Part shown: piece after piece, positions 48,465 to 57,475 of the stretch
Layout of the letters: every line of letters begins with the position of its first letter
Position numbering within the stretch: the stretch's first letter is position 1
Assembly (NCBI RefSeq): GCF_003063575.1
Contig: NZ_NESC01000005.1
Coordinates: forward strand, 1-64,000
DNA length: 64,000 bases
Direction: 5' to 3'
DNA from: Limnohabitans sp. Jir72
GTDB lineage: Bacteria; Pseudomonadota; Gammaproteobacteria; Burkholderiales; Burkholderiaceae_C
The notes under the pieces: generated by a model
Seen by the model: the letters and a program-made list of their open reading frames with translations, nothing else
Told to the model about the DNA's origin: nothing
The model's database searches: none
Translations under genes and position numbers: made by a program

Positions 48465-49861
48465 GGGGCTGCTCCTTCGAGCGTGAACATCGCCGGGTTC
48501 AATTCGATGCCGCGCGTATGCAAGCGCTGTACAAACCTGGGCCGGATGCCCGTGGCCACAAAACGCCCTTGCACTTGCGCATCGCTCGACAGACCCGTTT
48601 GTTCGTATTTGAAAATTTCCTGCATCGTGATGACATCCCCCTCCATGCCGGTGATTTCCTGCATGCTGGTGATTTTTCTTTTGCCATCTGACAAACGGGA
48701 AACCTGAATCACCACCGTCAGCGCGCCCGCAATTTGCTGGCGCAAGCTGCGCGTATCGGTCTGCATGCCTGCCATGCCCAGCATGTGCTCCAGCCGCGTC
48801 ATGGCGTGGCGTGGCGTGTTGGCGTGGATGGTGCTCATGGAGCCCTCATGCCCGGTGTTCATGGCCTGCAGCATGTCCATCACTTCCACACCGCGAACTT
48901 CACCCAAGATGATGCGGTCCGGGCGCATGCGCAAACTGTTGCGCAGCAGCGCGCGTTGCGACACCTCGCCCACGCCTTCCATGTTGGGAGGCCGGGTTTC
49001 CATGCGCACCACATGCGGTTGTTGCAACTGCAATTCGGCCGCATCCTCAATCGTGACAATGCGCTCGTTAGGGGGGATGCTGGCGGAGACCACATTCAGC
49101 AACGTCGTCTTGCCACTGCCTGTGCCCCCCGAGATCAACACATTGAGCTTGGCCCTGATCACGCCGTCCATCAAGCACGCCATGTCGGCAGTCATCGTGC
49201 CAAAGTCCAGAAGATCCTTCATGGTGTAAGGCACTACGGCAAATCGACGAATCGACAACAATGGACCATCAATGGCCAGCGGCGCAATGACCGCATTGAC
49301 GCGCGAACCGTCGGCCAAGCGCGCATCGACCATGGGACTCATCTCGTCGATGCGCCGCCCCATGCGCGAAACGATTCGGTCAATCACGCGCAACAGATGC
49401 GCATCGTTTTCAAAGCGAATGAGCGTCAACTCGATCTTGCCGCGCCGTTCGACAAACACCTTGAACGGGCCATTGACCAAAATGTCGGAAACCGTCTCGT
49501 CGCTCAGCAAGGGTTCGATCGGCCCCAAACCCAGCATTTCATCCTGAATGCCCTGGCCAATTTGTATTCGCTCGACTTCATTCAAGACGAAATGGTTCTG
49601 CCCGATCAAACTCTCTGTCAGGCTTTTGAGCTCAGCGCGCAAGCGCTCAGGGGGCAGCTTTTCCAATCGGCGCAAGTCCATCTCTTCGAGGATTTGCCGG
49701 TGAATCTGCGACTTGATCTGATCAAACCTGATATTCGACAACTTGCTGGCGCCGACCGAATGCAGCCCCGGAAAATCGACCGTTCGGGCTTCAAACTGAC
49801 GGCGAATGCTGGGCGGCACCACACTGTGCACAGCGTCGGTTTCGGTCAGGTTTTCAAGCAT
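48461..49861 (-). CDS. tadA: Tad pilus motor ATPase TadA
   Basis: 466 residues of the CpaF/TadA secretion ATPase family. Walker A is SGGTGSGKTTLLN; the Asp-box and Walker B are in IVTIEDAAELQL and RPDRIILGEVRG. His-box: MSTIHANTPRHAM. It drives pilus assembly. ATG at 49861 overlaps the tadZ stop by 8 bases. The frame runs further upstream but inside tadZ. Confidence 0.96.
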   Translation of the reverse strand: MLENLTETDAVHSVVPPSIRRQFEARTVDFPGLHSVGASKLSNIRFDQIKSQIHRQILEEMDLRRLEKLPPERLRAELKSLTESLIGQNHFVLNEVERIQIGQGIQDEMLGLGPIEPLLSDETVSDILVNGPFKVFVERRGKIELTLIRFENDAHLLRVIDRIVSRMGRRIDEMSPMVDARLADGSRVNAVIAPLAIDGPLLSIRRFAVVPYTMKDLLDFGTMTADMACLMDGVIRAKLNVLISGGTGSGKTTLLNVVSASIPPNERIVTIEDAAELQLQQPHVVRMETRPPNMEGVGEVSQRALLRNSLRMRPDRIILGEVRGVEVMDMLQAMNTGHEGSMSTIHANTPRHAMTRLEHMLGMAGMQTDTRSLRQQIAGALTVVIQVSRLSDGKRKITSMQEITGMEGDVITMQEIFKYEQTGLSSDAQVQGRFVATGIRPRFVQRLHTRGIELNPAMFTLEGAAP

Positions 49862-51035
49862 GAACGCCCACCCATCGTGACAGCCATGTTTTGTTTTTAG
49901 GCGGCTCTGTTTGCAGAAAATTCGCAACCACCAAACGCAAAGCATCGACCACCGGATTTTTGGGATGCATCTTGACCAAAGGCTGCCCCAAGTTGATGGA
50001 CTCGCTCACCTCGTCGAAATGCGCAGGCAATGTCTGGGCCACAGACAAGCCAACGGCCTCCTCAATGCTTTTGAGGTCCACAAACCCTTTGCTGTCATAA
50101 CGGTTGACCACCAAGCGCAATTTGTCGTCGCTGTAGGCCAAGGTTCTGAACAACTTGACCAAGCGCTTGGCGTCGCGCACCGAAGGCATGGTGTTGTCCA
50201 TGACGAGGTACACCACATCGGCCATGTCCAGCGACTGGATCGCCAGCCCGTCCATCGCACGGTGAATGTCCAGCACGACCACCTCGTACCTTTGTCTGGC
50301 CAATTGCAGCACCTTCTCCAGCTGCTTGGTGGTCACTGACAAAGCCGTTTCAATGTCATGCGGCGCCGCCAGCAGCGCCAAGCCCGGCGCCACTTGGTGC
50401 ATGCAACTCAACAGCAGCTGGCCATCAAGCCGCTCGATTTGTTGCGTCAAATCGCTGATGTTGTTTTTAACGCCACCGCCCCCCAGGTAAAAGGAAGCGT
50501 CACCGTACTGCAAATCCAGATCCAAAAATGCACATGTTTTTGAAAACTCACTGGCCATCAGGTACGCCATGTTCGTGGCCACAAAACTGGCGCCATTGCC
50601 ACCTTTGCAAGACACAAACGCCGCCATCTTGCCCTTGGATCTGACATGGTCGGGTGAGTCCTGAAGCTTGCTTTGGTGAGAAGCACAGCGCTTGAACGCC
50701 TCACCGAGGGCGCCATCGTCCAAAGGCAAATTCAGCACCTCACGGACCCCGGCGCGCATGGCGCTGACCAGCAAAGTTTTGTCGGCGTTGTCCGTGATCA
50801 ACATCACATACAACTGGGGGCGAACGAAGGTCAAGCCTTCGATCGCCTTGAGGTCGGCCATTTCATGGAACTGCGAACTCTCCACAATCAACACATCACC
50901 GGCCAAATCGGCCAAATCAAGGGCATGCACCGGCTGCCTCAGACTTTGGGTGTGCACCTCGATGCCTGCGGCAGACAAGCTCACCGCCACCGCTTTGGCC
51001 AAAGCGGCATTGGACAAAATCAAATCGGCATTCAT
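49854..51035 (-). CDS. tadZ: Tad pilus localisation protein TadZ/CpaE
   Basis: 393 residues. An N-terminal response-regulator-like domain (about 1-125; IESS... LYVMLITDNADKTLLVSAM) is followed by a MinD/ParA-like ATPase domain with deviant Walker KGGNGASFVATNMAYL and the ASP-rich DLDLQYGDASFYL. It places the pilus machine at the pole. Start ATG 51035 (MNADLIL) is preferred; a TTG at 51047 overlaps the previous stop. Confidence 0.9.
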   Translation of the reverse strand: MNADLILSNAALAKAVAVSLSAAGIEVHTQSLRQPVHALDLADLAGDVLIVESSQFHEMADLKAIEGLTFVRPQLYVMLITDNADKTLLVSAMRAGVREVLNLPLDDGALGEAFKRCASHQSKLQDSPDHVRSKGKMAAFVSCKGGNGASFVATNMAYLMASEFSKTCAFLDLDLQYGDASFYLGGGGVKNNISDLTQQIERLDGQLLLSCMHQVAPGLALLAAPHDIETALSVTTKQLEKVLQLARQRYEVVVLDIHRAMDGLAIQSLDMADVVYLVMDNTMPSVRDAKRLVKLFRTLAYSDDKLRLVVNRYDSKGFVDLKSIEEAVGLSVAQTLPAHFDEVSESINLGQPLVKMHPKNPVVDALRLVVANFLQTEPPKNKTWLSRWVGVHA

Positions 51036-51043
51036 GGCATTGC

Positions 51044-51361
51044 TCAACGCGCGCCCACATTGCCAACACCCGTGCCCACACCAATGTTCAAGACATTGAC
51101 GGGCAGTGGCAGCACTTCAAAAGATTTTTGATACCGGTCCACCGCCGATTTGGCGATCACACCATCGGTGCCCGAGAGCAGTGGCACAGCCACTGGCGCA
51201 GTTGCATCCAACACTTGGGTATGTTGCGCTTGACGCACCGCTTCACCAAAGGTGGCATCGGGCGTCCAGGGCGACGATGCGCAGGCCCCCAGCGTCATCG
51301 TGGCCAACACCAGCATGCCCTTGCATGACCGCTCCAAAAGGCCCACATACAGATTTCTCAT
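51044..51361 (-). CDS. Small lipoprotein of the tad locus
   Basis: 105 residues. The signal peptide has lipobox LGAC27. The mature part has DATFGEAVRQAQHTQVLDATA, then DGVIAKSAVDRYQKSFEVLP. Proteins of this shape sit between rcpA and tadZ in Burkholderiales tad loci and are candidates for a CpaD-like outer-membrane role, such as a pilotin for the secretin. It overlaps the rcpA stop by 4 bases. Confidence 0.72.
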   Translation of the reverse strand: MRNLYVGLLERSCKGMLVLATMTLGACASSPWTPDATFGEAVRQAQHTQVLDATAPVAVPLLSGTDGVIAKSAVDRYQKSFEVLPLPVNVLNIGVGTGVGNVGAR

Positions 51362-52761
51362 GGCTTGTCCTTTCCTTCCAGTTCGGCATCCATAAACAAC
51401 TCGGTGCGTGTGGGTTGTTTGAAGTTGTCGGTGGGCAGCACCGTCCTCGCTGCGGTGGGCTTGACCAAGCGCGGCGTCACCACAAACAACAGCTCAGATT
51501 GCTCTTTTTGAAACGCCGTGCTGCGAAACAAAGCCCCCAAGACCGGCAACTCGCCCAGCAGGGGAAGCGCCTTGATCGACTCCGTCACGTTGCTCTTGAT
51601 CAAGCCGCCGATGGCGAAGCTCTCTCCGTCACGCAGCTGCACCGTGGTCGATGCGCGCCGTGTCGTGATGGACGGCAGCAAACTGACTTGCCCGCCTGGA
51701 CTTTGGATCGTGGTGCCGTATTGCGACAACTCAGACACCTCGGGTGTGACCCGCAAATTGATCAGCCCGTCTTCCAGCACTGTGGGCAAAAACTTCAGAC
51801 CCACACCAAATTCTTTTTCTTCCAGAATGATCGAAGTGCCTCCCAGCCCGTTCGATTGCGGTACGGGAATGTAAATTCGCCCGCCCGCCAAGAACGATCC
51901 TTCCTGCCCATTGACCGCAGTGATGGTCGGCTCGGCCAACACTTTGACCAAGCCTTTTTTCATCTCAGCCGTCAAGGCGACGTTGTTGCCCGTGCGCGTG
52001 CTGGTGATGGTGGTGGAGCCGTTGGTCAACAACTGTGACAACAAATTCACCGATGCCCCACCAATGTTGCGTGTGAAGTTCAAGTCCACACCCAAATCTT
52101 CCAGCAAGGTCTTGGACACCTCGGCCACTTTGACCTCCAGCATCACCTGTTGTCCGCCTTCCACACGCAGCATGTTGATGGCCTTTTTGCCACCCGTAAA
52201 CGCATCGGCCAAGCCCATGATCCGCTGTGCCTTCAGGGCATCGCTCACCTGTCCACGCACCACCAAAGTGTCGGCAACAGAATCCACGCTCACGCCCCCG
52301 GCGGTTGGCACCCACTCCCGCAGCTTGGACTGCAAGGCATCGGTATCCACATTCACCATGACATCGCGCAGGCTGGTGGCACCGCCCGCTGACCAGACGA
52401 ACAAGTTGGTTGTGCCGGTTTTTTTGCCCAACAAATAAACTTCTTTGGGGCTCACCAACATCACATCGGCCACATCCGGATTGGCAATCGAGATGCGAAC
52501 CGCCTTTTCGGGCAAACCCATGACCATCGATTTGCCAGCAGTCAAACGCACGGGCGCTTCTACCTGCACAGGGCCATGACCACCGGTGGCCACCACCGTG
52601 GCTTTGCTGCCATGCAAAGCCGCTTTGCCCATGGTGTTTACCCCGGAGGGCTCTGCCGCACAGACCATGCCAACCCAAAGACAAGCCAATACCACAGGCC
52701 CTTGACCCCACAAGGGCCTGGGCACACTTTTCGTTGTGTTGCGCTTATGAGGAAACTTCAT
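51358..52761 (-). CDS. rcpA: Tad pilus secretin RcpA/CpaC
   Basis: 467 residues. An N-terminal signal is followed by a pilus_CpaC N-domain (KSMVMGLPEKAVRISIANPD, then a VSPKEVYLLGKKTGTTNLFV block), a BON-type region and the C-terminal secretin domain (VALTAEMKKGLVKVLAEPTI; GGRIYIPVPQ; SFAIGGLIKS). It forms the outer-membrane channel. Three bases after rcpC. Confidence 0.94.
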   Translation of the reverse strand: MKFPHKRNTTKSVPRPLWGQGPVVLACLWVGMVCAAEPSGVNTMGKAALHGSKATVVATGGHGPVQVEAPVRLTAGKSMVMGLPEKAVRISIANPDVADVMLVSPKEVYLLGKKTGTTNLFVWSAGGATSLRDVMVNVDTDALQSKLREWVPTAGGVSVDSVADTLVVRGQVSDALKAQRIMGLADAFTGGKKAINMLRVEGGQQVMLEVKVAEVSKTLLEDLGVDLNFTRNIGGASVNLLSQLLTNGSTTITSTRTGNNVALTAEMKKGLVKVLAEPTITAVNGQEGSFLAGGRIYIPVPQSNGLGGTSIILEEKEFGVGLKFLPTVLEDGLINLRVTPEVSELSQYGTTIQSPGGQVSLLPSITTRRASTTVQLRDGESFAIGGLIKSNVTESIKALPLLGELPVLGALFRSTAFQKEQSELLFVVTPRLVKPTAARTVLPTDNFKQPTRTELFMDAELEGKDKP

Positions 52762-52764
52762 CTC

Positions 52765-53631
52765 TTACTCCGTGGTTTTATTCAGTCCGCGAATGACTTC
52801 GGTCTTGTCCGTCATCGGGACGTTGCTTTTGCTGGCGTTGCTTGGCGTGCGCACGGGCTGCGCGCTCAGTTTGGCCACCTGTGTCTTGATGTTGGACATC
52901 GCACTGCTCAAGACACCCGTCAAACTGCTGGATGGACTTTCGCTGCCTTCGAGCAAATCGTCCTTGCGTGCCCCAAGGGTCGAGACGCTTTGCATGTCCA
53001 CCTGGCTGCGCAACACCAATGACAAAGAGCCCACGCTGCGCGCCAGGTCGATCTTTTCGGCCTGCGCAGGTGTGACTTCCAGCGTGACGGCATTCACGAC
53101 TTTGGGTTTGGTCTCCAGATTGGAGACGTCTTGTGCCACCGCCAGCACCTTGATGCGCTCAATCACGATCTTGGAGACCGCGCTGTTGTGTACATCCACG
53201 GTGTTGACCATCACATCCACAAAAGTCCCGGGCAAGGCAAATCCGGCCACACCCACAATTTCATTGACCTTCACGGTCACAGCACGTCGCCCCTCGTGCA
53301 GCACCGCTGACAAGCCCCCGGTCTCGCCGACGGCTGCCAACTTGGACATCAAGATCGGCTCGCCTCTGAACACAGGCACATTGACCACCCGGTCTGATGC
53401 CTGCTGAACCGAGGTCATGGGGTTTTTGATCGGGCTGGTGCTGGGCCAATCGACCACCTCCACCATGTTGGGCTGCAAACGTGTGCCAAGTTGCAAATCT
53501 TCCTTGCTCACCACCACATGGCTGGTCATGACCGAAGACTTGCTGTTGAGCCAGTACGCGGCCATCACCACCGCAGCGATGCCCATACCAAGGGCCAGCA
53601 ACAGCATCACTGCGACGCGAATGTTTCTCAT
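52765..53631 (-). CDS. rcpC: Tad pilus protein RcpC/CpaB
   Basis: 288 residues. One N-terminal membrane helix is followed by an SAF domain (VVSKEDLQLGTRLQPNMVEV) and an RcpC/CpaB domain with RRAVTVKVNEIVGVAGFALP and GTFVDVMVNT. It is a periplasmic partner of the secretin. The C-terminal 60 residues are Ser/Thr-rich and less conserved in style. Confidence 0.92.
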   Translation of the reverse strand: MRNIRVAVMLLLALGMGIAAVVMAAYWLNSKSSVMTSHVVVSKEDLQLGTRLQPNMVEVVDWPSTSPIKNPMTSVQQASDRVVNVPVFRGEPILMSKLAAVGETGGLSAVLHEGRRAVTVKVNEIVGVAGFALPGTFVDVMVNTVDVHNSAVSKIVIERIKVLAVAQDVSNLETKPKVVNAVTLEVTPAQAEKIDLARSVGSLSLVLRSQVDMQSVSTLGARKDDLLEGSESPSSSLTGVLSSAMSNIKTQVAKLSAQPVRTPSNASKSNVPMTDKTEVIRGLNKTTE

Positions 53632-53653
53632 GTTTTTGTCTTTCTGATTGGCA

Positions 53654-54190
53654 TTACCAAAACTTCAGCAGCAGGTGCGAGAAAGTGCCTGCACCGATGG
53701 CCAATGCATACGGCATCGAGCCGTGCACGGTGGTCGGCTCTGAGGTGACGGGCCAAGCACCACCGGCCAAAGAGAACATGCTGTTGCTCAATGACTGCCA
53801 AGTGCTGCGCAAGACTTCACGCAGCCGCGATGTCCAGATGGCCCAGATCAGAGACTGCACACCGCCTGCAATCAACACCGAGATGCACAACCCCAACACA
53901 TCGGCCTGACCCAGAAACAAGCCCACAGTCGCCATGAGCTTGACGTCACCAGCGCCCATGGCGCCGATGACATGGAAAACGAGAAACACCAAAAGTGCCG
54001 CCAAGCCACCGGCCAATGCAGCGCTCAGGCCCACACCGCCTGCGGTCATGGACCACAGCAATGCCAGACCACTGGCCACGACCAGCAAGGCATTGGGAAT
54101 CCTGCGTTGCGTCATGTCTTTCCACATGGCAATCAGCAAAACAAGGCCCAAGACCCACAAGCCGAACGAATGGGTGTTAAAGCTGTGCAT
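53654..54190 (-). CDS. tadV: Prepilin peptidase TadV/CpaA
   Basis: 178 residues and several membrane segments, with the two Asp of A24 peptidases in WKDMTQRRIPN and GAGDVKLMATV. It cleaves the leader of Flp and the pseudopilins TadE. ATG at 54190 has GGAGG upstream; a longer frame to 54223 exists but lacks such a site. It follows flp by 29 bases. Confidence 0.94.
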   Translation of the reverse strand: MHSFNTHSFGLWVLGLVLLIAMWKDMTQRRIPNALLVVASGLALLWSMTAGGVGLSAALAGGLAALLVFLVFHVIGAMGAGDVKLMATVGLFLGQADVLGLCISVLIAGGVQSLIWAIWTSRLREVLRSTWQSLSNSMFSLAGGAWPVTSEPTTVHGSMPYALAIGAGTFSHLLLKFW

Positions 54191-54219
54191 GGTGACCCTC
54201 CTGGTGTTTCTCTGGACCA

Positions 54220-54408
54220 TCAAGGCGTTGCGGCTGTGGTCAGCTTGGTGGCAATCGATGCAAAGATGGTTTTCAAATCACTGCCGATGGTGGTCACTGA
54301 GGCGGCGATGACCACCGAAATCAGGCCTGCAATCAGGCCGTATTCAATGGCCGTCGCGCCAGACTCATCGTTCAAAAATTGCGTTACAGCTGTTGTCCAG
54401 TTTTTCAT
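54220..54408 (-). CDS. flp: Flp type IVb prepilin
   Basis: 62 residues. The leader MKNWTTAVTQFLNDESG is followed by ATAIEYGLIAGLISVVIAAS, the Flp motif with cleavage after Gly and the conserved Glu-Tyr. It is the major pilin. GGAG precedes the ATG at 54408. First gene of the minus-strand tad operon; one copy only in this window. Confidence 0.95.
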   Translation of the reverse strand: MKNWTTAVTQFLNDESGATAIEYGLIAGLISVVIAASVTTIGSDLKTIFASIATKLTTAATP

Positions 54409-54688
54409 GATGGAACTCCAAATCAAAAGTAATGAAACGTGATGGTTCACGCCGGTCCTGAAGGAATTTCCAAGCACCGTGGAGCAACTTTAAAAATCGA
54501 AAAGGCTTGGGTCTGTTCTCCAGCACACAAAAACCATGCATCTGTGCGACAGGCTTTGCAGCCCATCTTGGGAGTTTGTTTTTTGTGATGCTGTGTGTGC
54601 GCATGCACACCGAGTGGCGGGCGCAAGTGGCCTAAGGTGCGTGATCCATGCATGGCCACAGGGCCTTGCACGCACTCGGAGAAGACAC
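54409..54688. promoter_or_regulatory. Divergent control region of flp and tadE
   Basis: 280 bases without a gene. It must hold the promoters of both the long minus-strand operon and tadE-tadG. I see no convincing sigma70 or sigma54 boxes. It has a GTGTGTGCGCATGCACAC near-palindrome at about 54594-54611. Confidence 0.4.
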
Positions 54689-55123
54689 ATGCACCCACGT
54701 CACATGGCCATCCGGCGGCAGGCACAGCAGGGCGCTGCCGCCGTCGAATTCGCGCTCATCCTGCCCATCTTGCTGTTGGTTTTTTTGGGCATGGTTGAGC
54801 TGAGCCTGGCGTTGTACGACAAAGCCATCCTGACCAACGCCAGCCGAGAAGGTGCCAGAGCAGGCATCGTGCTGAGCTCACCCAAAATGACGGACACCCA
54901 AATCCGTGCGGTGGTGCTGAACTACACCAATGGCGGCCTGATCTCCTTGGGCACCACCACAGCACCCACCGTCACCGTCAGCCAGTCGAGCCCTGCCAGT
55001 TTCCCCAACCCCTTGCGCGTGACGGTGAGCTACACCTACAAAGGCTTGGGCGTGGGCACCATGCTGGGCGCGTTGGGCACGCCCATTGTTTTGACCAGCA
55101 GCACATCGATGGTGAACGAATGA
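54689..55123 (+). CDS. tadE: Tad minor pseudopilin TadE
   Basis: 144 residues. A hydrophobic N-terminal helix with QQGAAAVEFALILPILLLVF is the TadE-like pseudopilin domain, and the tail has a FxGxVGx-type strand region. The start ATG 54689 has GGAGAAG upstream. It overlaps tadG by 4 bases. Confidence 0.9.
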   Translation: MHPRHMAIRRQAQQGAAAVEFALILPILLLVFLGMVELSLALYDKAILTNASREGARAGIVLSSPKMTDTQIRAVVLNYTNGGLISLGTTTAPTVTVSQSSPASFPNPLRVTVSYTYKGLGVGTMLGALGTPIVLTSSTSMVNE

Positions 55124-56166
55124 GCACGCGCCCGTACCGCCCCCCACAACGCGGCTCGGTGAGCGTGATGGTGGCTTTTTTGCTGCCGATATTTTTGGGC
55201 CTGGCCGCTTTGGCCATCGATCTGGTTTACCTGCAGATCGTGCGCAACGAAATGCAAAACGATGCCGATGCCGCCGCGCTGACCGGCGCTGCGTATTTCT
55301 TTGATGGCACCAACGCCACGCCCAACTGGACCTTGGCCACCCAAAAAGCCCAAGTCGCGGTGACCACCAACACCGCCTCAGGCACCGCCCTGAAAACCGG
55401 CACGGTGGCCACCGGCTACTGGAACCTGGTGGACACCCCCAAAGTGCTGCAGTCTTTGCCCATGGTGCCCAAGGCCTACGATGCGCCGGCCATTCAAGTC
55501 AGCGTGGCCAAAACCGGCAGCACCAACGATGGCGAAGTGCCCACCTTCTTTGCGCGTTACTGGGGCATCGTGTCCAAGCCCATGCAGGCCACCGCCGTGG
55601 CCGGCTTGGCCAGCCCCAGCACCATCTTGCCCGGCGGCGTGTTCCCCATGGTGATCGCGCAATGCCTGTACGACAACTACTGGAACTTCAACGCCACACC
55701 GGCTGGCCCCAAGCTTGACCCGGCCACCGGCAAACCTTATGTCTTCAAGATTGGCAGTTCCTACCATTACGGCACCTGCGCATCGGGCGAATGGACATCT
55801 TTGCTGGACGACTCCAACAGCACTTCGGACATCAAAGAATTGATCGCCAACGGCAATCCGGTCGATTTGAGCATCGGTCAATCCATTTGGATACAGACCG
55901 GCGCCAAAGCCGCCGTCTTTGGCACCGTTCAAGCCTGCAGCGCTGCGGGCAACAAGAAATGCGAGTACGTGGTCATCCCCACCGTGACGACGGTCACCTC
56001 GCATTCCCGCACGCCCATCATTGCGTTTGCTTGCGTGCACATTCTGGACGCCAACCAGGGCGGCAAATACATCCAGGCCGAGATGAGCACCAAGTGCAAA
56101 GCCCCTTGGGGCACAGGCATCGGCCCCAACTACGGCGTGGTCTCGCCGCCGAGTTTGTTCAAGTGA
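55120..56166 (+). CDS. tadG: Tad locus protein TadG
   Basis: 348 residues. The N-terminal TadE/TadG-like helix (SVSVMVAFLLPIFLGLAALA) is followed by IDLVYLQIVRNEMQNDADAA, the start of a putative Flp-like or VWA-lacking TadG region. The rest is a secreted beta-rich part with Cys residues (CASGEWTSLL, ACSAAGNKKCE). It is shorter than VWA-containing TadG. Its stop overlaps the stop of the convergent fic gene by 8 bases. Confidence 0.82.
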   Translation: MSTRPYRPPQRGSVSVMVAFLLPIFLGLAALAIDLVYLQIVRNEMQNDADAAALTGAAYFFDGTNATPNWTLATQKAQVAVTTNTASGTALKTGTVATGYWNLVDTPKVLQSLPMVPKAYDAPAIQVSVAKTGSTNDGEVPTFFARYWGIVSKPMQATAVAGLASPSTILPGGVFPMVIAQCLYDNYWNFNATPAGPKLDPATGKPYVFKIGSSYHYGTCASGEWTSLLDDSNSTSDIKELIANGNPVDLSIGQSIWIQTGAKAAVFGTVQACSAAGNKKCEYVVIPTVTTVTSHSRTPIIAFACVHILDANQGGKYIQAEMSTKCKAPWGTGIGPNYGVVSPPSLFK

Positions 56167-57391
56167 TTGGGGGCTGTGCTTCGGCCTCTGGCCATAAGCT
56201 TGGGAAGTAAAACCGCAGGGCGTGCTGTGGCACACCCAAACGCAATGCGCCATGCGGTGAGTCGGTTTCCAGCAGGCCACGCTTGAGCAAGGCCGACACT
56301 TGCGCCGAGGCCAGTCGCTCTCCCAAACCCAGCATGGCTTTGAAATCTGCGCGGTCCAACTCTGTCTGCGATGCAAACAAGTAGTGCAAAGCACGCAATG
56401 CTTCTCTACGCACACCCTGCTTGACCACGTTCTCCTCATAAGCCAGGCAGGCAGCCATGCGGTCCTTCATGCCATCGAGTGACAACAAACCAGACATGAA
56501 ATCGACCTGATCCATGCACACGGACAACACGTATTCAACCCAGCGGATCAGGCCCAACTCGGTCAAGTTACCCCTTCCATCCAGATCACCCGCCCGGGGT
56601 TCATCGGCTGCAGCCAAATGCGCGTAATAAGCCTCTTGCGTGCGAGCAAAACCCCGCAATGGCGACCACAGCCCATTGGTCAGCCCCATGTGACCCAATA
56701 CCAAATGGGTGTGCAAGCGAACGACCCGTCCATTGCCGTCGGCAAAAGGGTGCACCCACGCCAGTCGCTGGTGCGCCGCAGCCATGGCGACCAATTGCAT
56801 TTCGCCACGTCGCAGTCCTGAATACACAGACGACCACCGAGCCAAAAAAGCTGGCAACGCAGCGGCTGCGGGTGCAGCATGGCGGCCCACGCTGACCTCG
56901 CGCTCACGCAGCGCACCTGGCCGCAGCGTCTGCCAGCCACCAGGTGCATCGATCTGCCGATCGGCCTCGGGCAAGCGGGCAAACAAGTCCTGATGAATCT
57001 CGCACACGGTCTGCGCCGCCCAGACTTTGTCCGCACCCCACGTGGGCCAAAGTACCTCCAGCTGCGATTCGGTGGCCATATGCGCCAAGGCCATTCGCTG
57101 GCGACGGGCCTTGTCAGCGTCCTGTGCGTAATCGTTGCGCAGAGCCTGCTCGATCTCTAGCGGCAGGGTGTGCTGCCCCTCAATCTTGTTGGAGTAATAC
57201 GAATTCATCGCCCGCAAAGATGAGCGCAGCCCCGGCAGCGCCCCGCTTGGGCACCAACCCGACAAACGATCCGCCTTACGGATCAGGTCGTGGGCACGCT
57301 CCAGCAATGGCCCCATGCGGTGTTCAGCCGGCAGCAAAGGCTCCATCTGCGCAGGATGGTCGTACAGCTGAAATTTTTGCGACTTTGACAT
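56159..57391 (-). CDS. Fic-family protein 1 (AMPylase type)
   Basis: 410 residues. The Fic motif is HPFADGNGRVVR starting at H214, matching HPFx(D/E)GNGRxxR, so AMP (or another nucleotide) transfer to a target is likely. An N-terminal inhibitory motif SNKIEG at residues 67-72 fits class II Fic (S-x3-E-G), keeping it inactive until released. A helical C-terminal region follows. Leader repeats at 57445-57468 copy its own start region. The target is unknown. Confidence 0.87.
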   Translation of the reverse strand: MSKSQKFQLYDHPAQMEPLLPAEHRMGPLLERAHDLIRKADRLSGWCPSGALPGLRSSLRAMNSYYSNKIEGQHTLPLEIEQALRNDYAQDADKARRQRMALAHMATESQLEVLWPTWGADKVWAAQTVCEIHQDLFARLPEADRQIDAPGGWQTLRPGALREREVSVGRHAAPAAAALPAFLARWSSVYSGLRRGEMQLVAMAAAHQRLAWVHPFADGNGRVVRLHTHLVLGHMGLTNGLWSPLRGFARTQEAYYAHLAAADEPRAGDLDGRGNLTELGLIRWVEYVLSVCMDQVDFMSGLLSLDGMKDRMAACLAYEENVVKQGVRREALRALHYLFASQTELDRADFKAMLGLGERLASAQVSALLKRGLLETDSPHGALRLGVPQHALRFYFPSLWPEAEAQPPIT

Positions 57392-57444
57392 AAGCCGTAA
57401 GTCTATGTCATGTAAAGGTATTTTCCAAATCCTGCAGAAAATTT

Positions 57445-57468
57445 TGCGACTTTGAATGCGACTTTGAA
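57445..57468. repeat. Tandem 12-base repeat in the fic leader
   Basis: TGCGACTTTGAA occurs twice in tandem (57445-57456, 57457-57468), then a shortened copy (TGCGCTTTT). The minus-strand reading, CAAAGTCGCA, equals the bases that encode residues 2-5 of Fic protein 1 at 57378-57387. So copies of the gene start stand upstream of the gene. Confidence 0.7.
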
Positions 57469-57475
57469 TGCGCTT

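Noticed and set aside
54594..54611. A GTGTGTGCGCATGCACAC near-palindrome between flp and tadE
   Set aside because: It is a low-complexity alternating purine-pyrimidine run; I could not tie it to a known regulator.
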